Assembly (NCBI GenBank): GCA_963514095.1
Contig: OY741284.1
Coordinates: forward strand, 4,284,501 to 4,348,500
Reading direction: 5' to 3'
DNA length: 64,000 nt
Origin: Eutrigla gurnardus
Lineage: Eukaryota; Chordata; Actinopteri; Perciformes; Triglidae
Shown here: in pieces, positions 1-17,600 of the stretch
Position numbering within the stretch: position 1 is the stretch's first letter
Layout of the letters: each line of letters begins with the position of its first letter
Translations under genes and position numbers: made by a program
The notes under the pieces: generated by a model
The model's input: only the letters and a program-made list of their open reading frames with translations
Told to the model about the DNA's origin: nothing
Database searches by the model: none

Positions 1-2
1 CA

Positions 3-104
3 ACCTGTGAAATGGCAAGAGACAAACAACTGTGGAGTCCGACTGAGGATGTCCAACTCGGCCAAGTGAAACGGCTGAATGATGAAAGCTACGCTCTCGA
101 GTAG
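3..104 (+). CDS. Possible 3'-terminal exon of an unrecognised gene (partial)
   Basis: The first frame open from the left edge reads 33 codons, contains one ATG at 12, and ends at TAG 102-104. The peptide ends in a polar, acidic tail (…KRLNDESYALE), like the cytosolic tail of many membrane proteins. I do not recognise the family. The stretch after it (105 to about 900) has stop codons in all frames and a plus-strand AATAAA near 884-889, which would fit a 3' UTR. It could equally be a chance open stretch, because it is short and has no visible acceptor. Confidence 0.3.
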   Translation, partial: TCEMARDKQLWSPTEDVQLGQVKRLNDESYALE

Positions 105-1779
105 GAATCAGAAAATACTGATCGCAGCCAAATGTCCACTTTTTAAGTCAATGAAAAACAGAATTGAACACTGAATGAGAAGAAGAGCAACCTGAATCTG
201 GGAAGTGAAAACATTGAAAAGACAGTTTAAAAGAAGAAAAACAAAATAATAACTGAGAAGATTGTGGACCAACATCAGGGAAATTAAATAATTAAGCGAT
301 TCAAATATCGGTCCTTCCACTCCTAACCCCCGTTTTGTCCTTGGACTATGACTAGGAGTGAATCTGTGCCGTTGACCAGTGAACATGAAGGAAGCTCTTG
401 TACTTCATTAGTGTTGCAGCGTCCAGCTGGATGAAACCTCCTCTCTGTCCCAGTACACATGGTTCAGTAGCAGCTTGTTTCAGGGCTCAGTCCATACTCA
501 AACACAACAAGTACACATTTAAGGCCCATCATTTATCTTTCTTTAGGGTTAGGCCTCACATTTTTAACTAATTCACTTTTTTGATTAAAATGAAAAAAGC
601 TTGATTAGTCTGATGTAATGTTTTCAGGCTGAATAATGCAGAGTATGACTGGTTTACAGACAGGCATCAATGGTGCAAATGAGTCTTGAATAAACTGCAA
701 ACGTAACGAGCTGGCGCTTTTTCTTCAATAACTCTTTCTGAAATGAAATGATGCAAAGTCCTGACCGGGTCAGAAACGCCTGCTTGTTATCAGCTTTGGA
801 CAGGAAATGTAATTCAGAATTGAACTGAAACCTCAAACAACACTTGCTTGACGGGTTTTCAGACTCATTTCTAGGGACATCTTGAATAAAGGTGGACGAT
901 CGTTCTCAGTGTCAGTTTGTGTTGAAACAAACATCGTCTAGTCACATATTTAAAAACTCTCTGTTCGTGTGGAAAGTGCCGACAGTGTAACACAGTGGAT
1001 GTGTGCAGCCAAGCAGTTCTAAAACATTAGACGGCAACCGTCACGTTAAAGCAGAAACATTCTCAGGAAATGACAAGGAGGCTTGCTGGACCGTTTAACA
1101 AGTCCGTTAGGTTTAGTTCATACAGGTTGAGTTTTTCCAACACTGTAGTAGTTCCAATGAGATGAAGTACCATGTTGAAACATTTTGAGCTGCCACTCTT
1201 TTCTACTGGACGAAAATAACAAGCAGGAAAGACTTCCGTTATTACTTTACTTAGTATCATTGTTTTCAGTGTCTGGCTCCAGTAGGAGATGGAGGTTTGA
1301 TGCCTTGCTCAAAGGGTCTTTAAGAGAGTCCGTCCGTTAACTCCGCCTGTCCTGCAATGACATAAACCTGCACCCTGAATGCCTCGGACTTCATCCCAGT
1401 GCGCCACAAGCAGCAGGGGCTTCTGGGAGGAAATGAAGCTCGAATTCGATCATGTGCGTCCGAATGTTGTGCTTGTTGTTTTATCTACTTTGGATGGACG
1501 CGGAGGTGGGATTTTTACTTTCATTAAGTCAACAAAGTGTTTCATCTCCCAGCTGCCGTGTGGTGAGCTTCAGTTGCCTTTAAAAAGACCAACGGCAGCG
1601 TTGTGGAGCAAAGGATTGTGAGACGAGCAGTGGATGTATTGATATGTCAGAAGACCACGATGAAAATCGTCACTCTCCTGAAAAAATACTGATAATAAAA
1701 TAAAAATATATATAAAGAGGTCTCTGCAGCCGATGGCCAATGGCAGGAGTCGGTGCAGTCGATTGTCAGGCGAGTCAGC
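105..1779. other. Intergenic / 3'-flanking DNA, no gene recognised
   Basis: The open frames here are short and none resembles a known protein. The part nearest 1780 must include the 3' UTR of SLC35E3 on the minus strand. I could not find a convincing minus-strand polyadenylation signal close to its stop codon. Confidence 0.5.
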
Positions 1780-7543
<5,764 letters not shown>

Positions 7544-8820
7544 CCTGGAGGTCTCCTCGCGTCGCTGATCCAAGAGGAGCTTCGTTTCACGTTACTAAGC
7601 TGTTAAAACTGCAAAAGGACAGAAGGTGAATGTAACAACGCCTTAAAAATGTTATGTTACGTTTAAGGTGGCTTTGCTGTCGCGGTACTTCCATAAATAC
7701 TACAAGGCAATAAACTTTCACCACATTCATAAGTATAGTCAGTAACTGTAAATTATTATTCTAATATTATTTATGACATATGCTCATGTTACAGCTGATG
7801 AATGTGAAGCTCAGATTAACTACTTTATAGACAGTGATGGAAAGTGACGAAGTATATTTAATCCAACAGTGGACTGACGTTTATTTTAAGGTACTTCATA
7901 GTTCTACCTCATTTCATATAAGAGAATGGTATACTCTTACTCCACTGCATTTACAAATACGAGTTGAATCAGTTTATAAAATACGACGCTTTATTATCTT
8001 GACAGCTATAAAACACTGGTTGTCTGTATTAGCTTCACTACCGCCAGCTTTGACAGAATACTGCTGCTTAAATAGTAAAGTACAATAATAATTTAATAGT
8101 GAAATGGGTCATTTTGATGACAATACTTAAAACTTAGGTGCCCATATAGCGGTCAAATAAATCTAGTTAGCTTTAACTTAAAAGTGCAGTGAAGAAGCCT
8201 AGCATAAACTCATAATGCTAAAGTAAAATATAAGTACGTCAAATGTATACGTACGTACTGCAGTGGAGTAAACGTACTCCATTTGCTTCACTTTTTTACC
8301 AATATGTTGGAGAAGACGGCTGTTTGTAAGGTTTAACAGTAAAATAGCTCATTTTCTAAATGAAGTTCGTCCGTTATGTAGAAGTAGTTGATGCAGGTTG
8401 AACCGTTAATTAAAGCTGTCGGTTAACGTAACAGAGTGTGGTAGTTTAAAGATAGAGGAACACAACATCGGTCTGTCTCTATGTCCGTCTCTCCGCCTGT
8501 CGGTCAGTCGGTCTCTCGGTCTGCCACGCAATAAGAAAAGTTTACCCGGGGTCTCCATCTGTCTCCCCGCTGTGTCTTCCTCTGCCTGCGTCGCTCCGGC
8601 CAAACAAACAGCCCCGTGAGTTAGAGTCTTTCCCCGGCGTCGGAGCTCCAGTCCCCGAGAAGCGACGAATCCGCACTACTGTACCGGAGGAGTTTGCTTC
8701 CCTCCTCTCCTGAACGCTGCCGTGATTTATGGTATGGTTACAAACCGCCCGTGTGTTCCTGTTTCCTTTGTGTTTACGTCACTTGACGTGCGTGTGTTGA
8801 GCAACAGCGGCCGCTAGCGG
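7544..8820 (-). promoter_or_regulatory. slc35e3: slc35e3 5' region: probable non-coding first exon and CpG-rich promoter
   Basis: Upstream of the start codon (read on the minus strand) there is an acceptor-like …TTTTAACAG near 7600, so exon 1 of the coding part seems to begin just 5' of the ATG. A donor-like CCCGG|GTAAAC lies at about 8540. GC- and CpG-rich DNA fills about 8550-8820 and would be the promoter. The DNA between (about 7620-8400) is AT-rich with no recognisable gene. Exon boundaries here are inferred from signal strength only. Confidence 0.4.
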
Positions 8821-8940
8821 ACTGGAGAGGGAAGGAGTGCAGAGATGATCTATAACAACAGATGCCTCACTACACACAATAAATTGTGAAAGCTAAATCA
8901 ACACAGGAAAAAAATAAAAGCTACATTATAAAATAATCAA

Positions 8941-8996
8941 ATGAGTATCCATCCATCCATTGTCTACCACTTTATCCTGTATTCAGGTTCAGGTCA

Positions 8997-9029
<33 letters not shown>

Positions 9030-9290
9030 CTGGAGCCAATCCCAGCTATCATTGGGTGAAGGCACAAGGCACACCCTGGACAGGTCACCAGTCCATCTCC
9101 AGTCCATCCTGCATGTCTTTGGACTGTGAGAGGAAGCCAGAGAACCCAGAGAGAACCCACACTTACACGGGGAGAACATGCAAACTCCACACAGAAAGAA
9201 CCCGGGCCCGACCCCGGAACCGAACCCAGGACCCTCTCGCTGTGAGGCGACAGTGCTACCCACTACACCACCTTGCAGCCCTCAAATGAG
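8941..9290 (+). repeat. Common teleost dispersed repeat (ATCC-headed, SINE/LINE-tail type)
   Basis: It starts with (ATCC)n and continues with …ACCCTGGACAGGTCACCAGTC, GTCTTTGGACTGTGAGAGG, GGGGAGAACATGCAAACTCC and GCTGTGAGGCGACAGTGC, the familiar blocks of a very abundant fish interspersed repeat. A run of 29 G (about 9001-9029) lies inside. A second, inverted partial copy lies at 54915-55163. Confidence 0.8.
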
Positions 9291-11638
9291 TATACCAGAG
9301 TCAATTCACGTCAACATGTGTTATCGTGTCTTATTATTGCTCTGCATGTTCACAAATTAGCTAATAAAGGTACTTTTAATCTTAAATTTTGTTTTATAGT
9401 GACTTTGAAACATCTGTCCAGGGAGTATATGAAAAATAGGCTCTTGGCAAAATCAGGTTTAAAATCAATATTTTCATTAAATATATATGATGAATATATG
9501 TGAAAATTAATAAGCATGTGTTTTGTCTGTTTGTTTGTTTGTTTTGTTGTGTATTTAAATATACTGTATGTGTGTGTTTGTGTGTGTGCCAAATATTCAC
9601 TTTTTTCAATGTTATTGTTATTGGTGGTTTATTATATATGCCATATCATGTGATATACTATATATGTCATTATCACTATTCCATTTACATTTACATTTAG
9701 GTCATTTAGCAGACGCTTTGATCGTTGAAGTACACCTGCACTATAATTTGTCATGCACTTATGGAAACTTTGCAAATGCACTGTAAATATTTTTCCATAC
9801 AACAAATCTTTCAACAAAAAAAGAAAACATATTTTTCTTTACAGTCCAAATTCTCCAAAAGAAGATGCTGGAAATCAATAAAACATGAGTCACTTAAGGG
9901 TTGTTGTGAAAATATAGGGTTTATCCATCTTAAAGATCAAACAACTAGGGCAACAACTAAAAAAGAATTCCTTCATTAATTAATCTCACGATTGTGTTCT
10001 TGATTAATCGTATGGTCAATAAAATGTCAGCAAATATTGGAGTACATCCTTCAGAAGTTCCAGGCTAAGCTCAACTTCGACACCTTGTTTTTTCTTGGTG
10101 CCATGTATCACTATTTTAAAAATGTTTACGAATCAAACAATCCATTAGTTCATCAGCAGATTTATAATTAAAACAATTATTAGTTGCATACAAAATAGTT
10201 CAAAATGAGCTAAACCTCACAATTACACTACAAACAATACAACACTGCTTTGACAGCAATGCATGAATATTAACAATCTAATAGTATAAAGTTACAAGGG
10301 GCATTTATATACTTTCAATACTTGAAGTACATTTTCCTGATTGTACTTTCATACTGTTAATGGAGTCACTTATTCAATATTGTTTCAGTATTTTTACAGG
10401 TTTACATCAGTGGGACTGATATCTTCCCGACTGCAGTACTGCAGTATCAACACTGAACTGTGGGCGGCACTAACGTCCACTCTGCCGAAAATCCAAAAGA
10501 CGAAGAAGAAGTACAAGACGCACGAAGAAGAATCCAGTCAAGCCTCGTGAAGCGGGAATTGACACCCCACTATAATGGACTGGTAATTCACAATTCAGCA
10601 TTTTTAAAACTTCAATCGGCTTCTGCACCTACAGTTATACCTTGTAGACCCGTATGTGAACGGTTAGCTTGCTATTTAGCGAGCGGTTACGTTGCTGTGC
10701 TAGCTGGGGCTAACGATGTCGTTCATAATCATTAGTGATGCTAACTGGCTAATCACTGATTTGTGTCCTGTTGACATGTTAAACCAGCGCTAATAACGCA
10801 GTTCTCAGTCAGTAATTGAAGTTAACTACAGCTGGTGCACATTATTGACGACCCAACGTTTAAATGAAGCACTTTCTTGAATCTTAACTGACTAACAAAA
10901 CCAGCTATTTGTTGTTAGCTAGTAGAACGGCAGGGCATTACAGTTCAATGTGCAGTAACGTAAAATAAGGTATTAATGCACTTGTAAGGCAACAATGAGA
11001 ACTCATGTTTTAGTAACTAAGACAATGAGAACTCATGTTTTAGTAACTAAGTACACTCACTCAAGTGCAATGTTGGGCTACTTCCCTTTTCTGCCACATT
11101 ATACTTCTACTCCACTCCACTTGAGCTATCACAGTTGAAGCTACCCAGCAGTTGTCTTTTTATCAAGTCATGCAAATGAGCTACTTGTTTACCACCTGCA
11201 ACATTAAAGTGGTGCATCAATAAATATAATCTAACACTATGATGGATATCATTCTGAAATGGGACCTTCTGCATTTCCTGAAACACTCAAGTTCTTTATG
11301 GTTGTTAAAGAAGTCCTCTGATATTTCCGTCTATTTCACCCTTGAAATCCTCCAATAATGAACAATAAAACATGGAAAAGATATCATTCAGTCAAAGTGT
11401 GCATGCTACTGTTTGTGTACAGACTAAATGAAATAACGATATAGATATACTGTAGTTAGACAGGAAAAAGAAAGGACCGGAGCGTGGTACACGTGGCAGA
11501 TTTACGTTCACCTATTTTCATGTCAAAAGTCACTTGATACTCCGTTGGGCAGAATCCAGCACCGGGGACTTTGTGGCAAAAAGAACAATTCATGGTGTGT
11601 TTCTGCACAAGCGCTCACATACTCGTCTTGTCTTCCAG
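9291..11638. other. Intergenic region between the divergent slc35e3 and nup107 genes
   Basis: No conserved exon was recognised. It must contain the nup107 promoter and first exon, which I could not place: the exon at 11639 begins in phase 2, so an upstream coding exon with the start codon is required. A fragment near 9684-9720 (catttaggtcatttagcaga) belongs to a common fish repeat. A 34-bp block, beginning AACAATGAGAACTCATG-like, occurs twice in tandem around 10990-11055. Confidence 0.5.
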
Positions 11639-14600
11639 GGGTCAGAACGAGCTGCCGTCTCCGGTGGTTCGAGATGATGAGGTGACCATCGCTGCACGCA
11701 GGAGGAGGAGTAAGAAGGTGGCTTGTATCCTCCAGGTGCATGAGTGTGGGTTTATCTTCAAATTCAGCAACTTGAACTGGATTTGATCTATTTGTAGGAT
11801 AAAACCTACTAGACGTCACCACGTGAGGGGGATTTTCACATTTCTCTCTTTACATTTTATACGCTACTGATGTATAAAAATAATCGTAAGTGGTAATTCA
11901 AGAAAAGATATCGAATGCTTAAATTAAAAAAGTCTTTCTGGGTGGTGGAAAACTATTTGAGAGTGTGGACCAAATATGAGCTCCATTACCGGTATTGATG
12001 AATAATGCCAGAACTGTGAGTATTGTTGTCTTCCTGATTGCTGGCGTCAGTCCCGTCCCCCGGCGGCGGCAGCCCCGTCCTCGCCACGTTAACACCGGCC
12101 CGCTCCCTGATGAGGAACACTCCTGCTTCACTGTTCAGACAGGCTGGTAGGTGGTTAGTGATTATCCTTTAATGTCAAAGAGCTCCATATGTTACTGAAT
12201 CCCCACTCTCCCCTCACGTCTCTCTCAGTAACTCCCAGGGTCCCAGATGTTTCCGCCATTTTGGCTCCAGGAGGTCGAACGCCTCGATACACACACACCC
12301 CCAGACACGCCCTCAGCAGTATGGTGAGATACACAAACGCTCAATGGACCTCATGCTTTTTTTATTCTGACCGTAAACTTCTCTTAAATAATAATAGTAA
12401 TAATAATACATTTTATTTATAACACACTTTTCATTTCTTACAGATCACAAAGTGCTATAATGAAATGTGTAAATCTTCTGTCGGCTGTAATGACCCCAAA
12501 AATATTCTGCTTACCCCCCACTGCCTGCCATCATGAACCTAAATGACTATGTATTCATATTCCTTCATGAGACCCTTTGGTGCTTTTACTGGCCGTCGTC
12601 TCCCGCATCACTTTTTCGCTATAAAAGAAACAATGCATTTGGTGCCACTCGCTGCTTTTGAGGGAACATTAGCGAGACGACAGCGGCAAACCCCGTTTTT
12701 CTCGACCTGATGATATGGTGTCAGTAAATAGAGAGGAGTGAGATGAAAAAACCAGGATTAGCTCTGAAATGCTGTCTGTCTGTGTGTAGAATTTGGATGA
12801 CAGTGATTGGACCAACAGCATGTACATCTCGCCTGTGTCGGGAATGGAGAACAGCAGCTTCTTCACCGACGACATCACCAACCTAAGCTCCGCCCTGCTG
12901 AAGGAGGACGACCCCGGCGAGGACGGTGAGTGAAACGAGCGTCCCCAAGCCCATTCTGTTCCTCGCCATCGTTAGTTCACAGCATAACGCTGGCGTGTTT
13001 TAAAATCTCCTTCAGCGGCTGCCAGTCTTTTCCCAGAATTCCTTGCATCCTTTCTGAAACACTCTTCCACTGCGGTGTTTGAGCTGCTTGAGGATTACCA
13101 GACAGTCTTACAGGACAAGGTAGGTTTGTTTGTGTTGAGTTTCATTGCATAGCAGCACTTCCTAAATCCCACCAATGAACTGCTCGGTTCAATCACTCAC
13201 CTCTCGTCGCCTGCTTCAGGTGGACGTGCTGCAGTCCGTTGTCCTCAGAGCGGGACAGAACAGCAAGACAGCAGGAGTCCGCTGGCTGCTGCAACAGGAG
13301 AACTGCTCCTGGAGACTCATCACGTCCCTGTACAGGTACCTGTCGGACTGAGCGCACCTCTCCATCTGACTTCCTGGCTGTCTCTAATTCACCTGTCTGT
13401 TTCTGCAGGGATCGGGTCCAGTTGGTGCTAGAGGATGACATCATGGCAGACATGGTTGTGAGTGACTGTTTCTAAAATGTTCTGTTTGTGAAACGCAGCA
13501 TTCAAACCTCGCCCCTAATCAGACGAGCTTGTCTCTGTGTGTAGGTTCCCAGTGAGAGTGAGAAGGTGGTGGTGGAGCAGCTTTTCCAGCGGGATGCCGT
13601 CATACGTCAGAGTCAGGTAAATGGATGAAATGGACACAACCCTTCTGGATCAGGACGACATATATTGGAGGCAACTGTGAAACAAACTTTTGTTTTTGCG
13701 TTGCAGCTGGTGGTCGATTGGCTGGAGAGCATCGCCAAAGATCAGATTGGAGATTTTTCTGATAATATAGAATACTACGCCAAAAACGTCTGCTGGTGAG
13801 TTCCCATCAGTCTGTCTTAAAATATCACGTCTGCAGTCGTGTGAATGAAGTTCATCAGGGAGTTGTGTGTTTTTCAGGGAGAACACCCTTCATGCCCTGA
13901 AGCTGAGGAGAAANNNNNNNNNNNNNNNNNNNNNNNNNNNNNNNNNNNNNNNNNNNNNNNNNNNNNNNNNNNNNNNNNNNNNNNNNNNNNNNNNNNNNNN
14001 NNNNNNNNNNNNNNNNNNNNNNNNNNNNNNNNNNNNNNNNNNNNNNNNNNNNNNNNNNNNNNNNNNNNNNNNNNNNNNNNNNNNNNNNNNNNNNNNNNNN
14101 NNNNNNNNNNNNNCTCGCTGGTGGAAAAGGATCTGATGTCATCGGGTATGGCTCACCAGGAAGTGGAGACACTACCGCGAGAATACCTGGAGGCCAAGTA
14201 CGACACACACACACACACACAGACAGACATGTCCAGTTGTTAAATGAGGTTTTGTTTTTCACTCTGGTCATTTTACTGTCTTTCTCTCTTCAGCTGGACG
14301 ATGGAAAAAAGTGTTTGAGGAGCTTCAAGCCTCAGAGTTGAAGGTGAAACTCACTAACTGAATGTGATTGGACAGTCACATGACTGAACACACACACACA
14401 CACACGTTAAACCACGTTCTGTATGTGTGTGGTTTTGTGTGTGCAGAGGGTGTTGGAGGAGACAAAAGAGCATTACCACGTCATCCAGAAGTTTGTCATC
14501 CTGGGAGATCTAGACGGTAAGACACCTATGACCTCTGACCTCTGACCCAGAATTACATTAGAGAAACAAAGAAAAAGAATATTCCTCTTCTTTTCATTAT

Positions 14601-17600
14601 TATCATCATTACTGTTTTTACTTAACTTAAATTACTCCTAAACCGTAACCTCTCTCTGTGTCTGTCAGGTCTTTTGGAGGAGTTTTCCGATTGGCTGGCA
14701 GCCTCTAAGCCCCTCCCCTCCCACCTGCTGCGTTTCATGACTCACCTGCTGCTGTTTTTCCGCTCTATGGGTTTGGCGCTGAAGGTAAAATGGAAGAATC
14801 ATTCAAATGTATTAAGTCACGTCCATCCTGAAATATCTTTAGAACTATGGGATGATTGCCATGAACTTTGGTTCAGACAGTAACTCTGTTTGACCAGCAG
14901 GAACTTCCCCTGGGACGAGGAACCTTTAGACAAACTCATTTGATTTGGACCAGGGTCTAAATTAAGTTCTGGGGACATTTTACCCCCAAAAAGGCCATGG
15001 TTGGGGGGGCAGGACTTTCTGAGAGTGCAGGAACTTTCGGGGTGGGGTTTGCAGGGATTCTAATCTGCGATTGATCAAACATTCACACAGCGTCGCTGCT
15101 TCAGCACATGTACAGCTGCATTCATATAATGAGGAAGTGCTCTTGTACCGATGAGGTGAGAGTATTCCTCTTGGTTCGATACCATTTAAAGTAGCCATGG
15201 GACGATACGAACATTAAATGTCACGATTATCCTGACTAAAAATAATTGTGATCACACAGATGGAACATCTTTTTATGGGAAGATTGTGAAGAACAAAATG
15301 AAAAAATGGGGAGTGGAAAATCTGTTCTTTTTGATACTCCTGATGGCCTTTTTAAAAAAACAGCTCTATTTTTCACTTCTGCCTTTTCATGTCGCTCTTA
15401 ATAATATTTACGATTGGTCCCATCCATAATTAAAAGTAAAGTTAGGCTTTGAGTGATTTTTTTTTCACGATGGTTACATTCTAAAGCACAAATAAAAACC
15501 ATCAAACACTCAACAGATGATGAACTGTGCTTTGCTGCTACTACTATGCAGCAGTCCATGTTGTTGCAGTGAGGCAAAACTTAAGGTTGTGTTTATTAGA
15601 TGGCTAGCAAACAAACAATCTGAACTGCAGGCAGCAGAGTGTGTTGACCCTGCGACCTCCAGCAGCTCTTGTCGCATGTCACGCTGCTTTCTCGTTCGTC
15701 AGCGGACTAAAGGCTGAATTATGCTTCCGCGTCGACACTACGCAAGGGGGCTTGCGGACCCCTTACGTCCTTGCGGGGTCCGCAAAAATCATAAAGTTTA
15801 ATGGGGCAGCGGAGAGGGTTCTCAGGATCCTCCGTCTGCTCTTCATACATGTCATCAGTTCTGAATGTTGCACCTTCAGGTCACGTCAGGCCCTTACGTC
15901 CGACGCAAGGGCCTGACGTGTGCCTCCCAAAAATCCTAGACGCGCGTCGAGGCGACGCAACACCAACGCAACACCAACGCAGCGGCTTTGGCTGTGATTG
16001 GTCCGCTAACTACATCCGCTGGAGACCGCTATCCGGTTTCCACTCATAAACACCGCCATTTAAACTTTTAAAAGGCTACTTTTATTGTTTTCACCTCGTT
16101 TTATTGTTTGCACCTTCTCGCTTTTGCACAAAGAAATAAAACACCAAGTTCTGAAAAATAGTGGATGTTTAAAGCCGGAAAGTAAACAAATACGCTATAA
16201 CGAAGCTTACGATGATATACGTCAAGAGTCTCGGTCGGTCGGTCAGTCTTTACAAAAACCATAGCGCCCTCTACCGGTGTGGCTTTGAATTGCATTTCGA
16301 CACGTAAACCCAACGCAGAACCATCACGGTCTCCAAGCAACTGTGTGGCCGTTGCGTTGCCGTTGCGTGATCACTACGCGGAAGCATAATCAGGCCTTAA
16401 TGTGCCTAATCGGTGCAGGTCTTTAGACCGCAATGGAAATGTGCTGAAGAAAGCTTTTAGTTCCTTGAAAAGTAGTCCTGGGTCTGAAACTGCCTGGAAC
16501 TTCTGGTGGCCATTCATGATCCCCAGAGGATAGTCCCACTGACTTCTCCAGCGCTACCTCGGGTTTCATGCGTGTTTCACGTCTCAACAACTATTGGATG
16601 TATTGCTGTGAAATTGTCTACGTTCATGTTCTCCTTGGGATGAATAGTAATACCTTTGGTGAACTTAACATCTCGTGCCATCATTTGGTCATGTTTGTCC
16701 ATTTGGATCATCAGAAGCGAGCGGCGTTTGTTGAGATTAAGGATCAGTTCAAGTTGACGTCTGCTGACTCATTGCTCTCTTTTTCTCTCTCTCAGGAGGA
16801 GGTGTGTGTGGATGTGCTGAAGGCGTACGTCTCCCTTCTGATTCAGGATCAGCAGGCCGATCTGGTGGCGAGCTACGTTAGCCAGCTACCTGCCGAGCTC
16901 GCCACCACTCAGTACGCGGCTTTCTTGGAGACGGTGACCCAGCCAGAGCTGCGTCCCCGCTGCCTGCAGCTCGCCACCGACGCCGGTGAGAAGGAAACTA
17001 CTGAAAATATACACGCTGGCTGAAACAAACATTAATACTTAATTAAATCATTACTAATGAGGACTTAATGCATGTTTTTGTTTTGTGTAGGTCTGGATGT
17101 TGCTGCGGTAACTAAACTGGTGGTGGAGACTGTGAGAGAGAGAGATGAGACCGAGTTTACACACCACAACCAGACTCTGGAGACGGCAACTACTAAGGTA
17201 CGGATTACAAACCAGCAGAATAAAACAGATGGATCCGCACGCCAAACTAGGCTCTTCCCCAGACTTCTAAGAAGTTCAGTCTCCATTTTAAATACCCATG
17301 ATGCATCCACTACTGTTTTAAATAATACCCAAAATTAGGTGATAATATGACGATTCATAGTAAATTCAACATATAAACTGATGGAATATCAAGTTTAACC
17401 AACCAAACAGTGGTGTGTGTGTGTGTGTCTGTCGGTGTGTGTGTGTGTGTGTCTGTCGGTGTGTGTGTCGGTGATAAACGGTGAAAAAATCTTTTAAATG
17501 TACATAGTTTGTTGTGTGTGTAGAAGTGGGCGGAGTTACTTTAATGCTGTGCTCTGATAGGAGGACCTGAGGAAGATCGATGTCATCGATTGGCTGCTGT

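Noticed and set aside
8960..9289. Glycine- or proline-rich small proteins
   Set aside because: They are translations of a poly-G run inside a known dispersed repeat.
11340..11400. nup107 start exon at AAACATGGAAAAG (about 11371)
   Set aside because: Good initiation context, but the only nearby GT gives the wrong phase for joining the exon at 11639.
13845..14271. Open frames spanning the N run
   Set aside because: They are artefacts of unknown bases. The real nup107 exons on each side use other boundaries.
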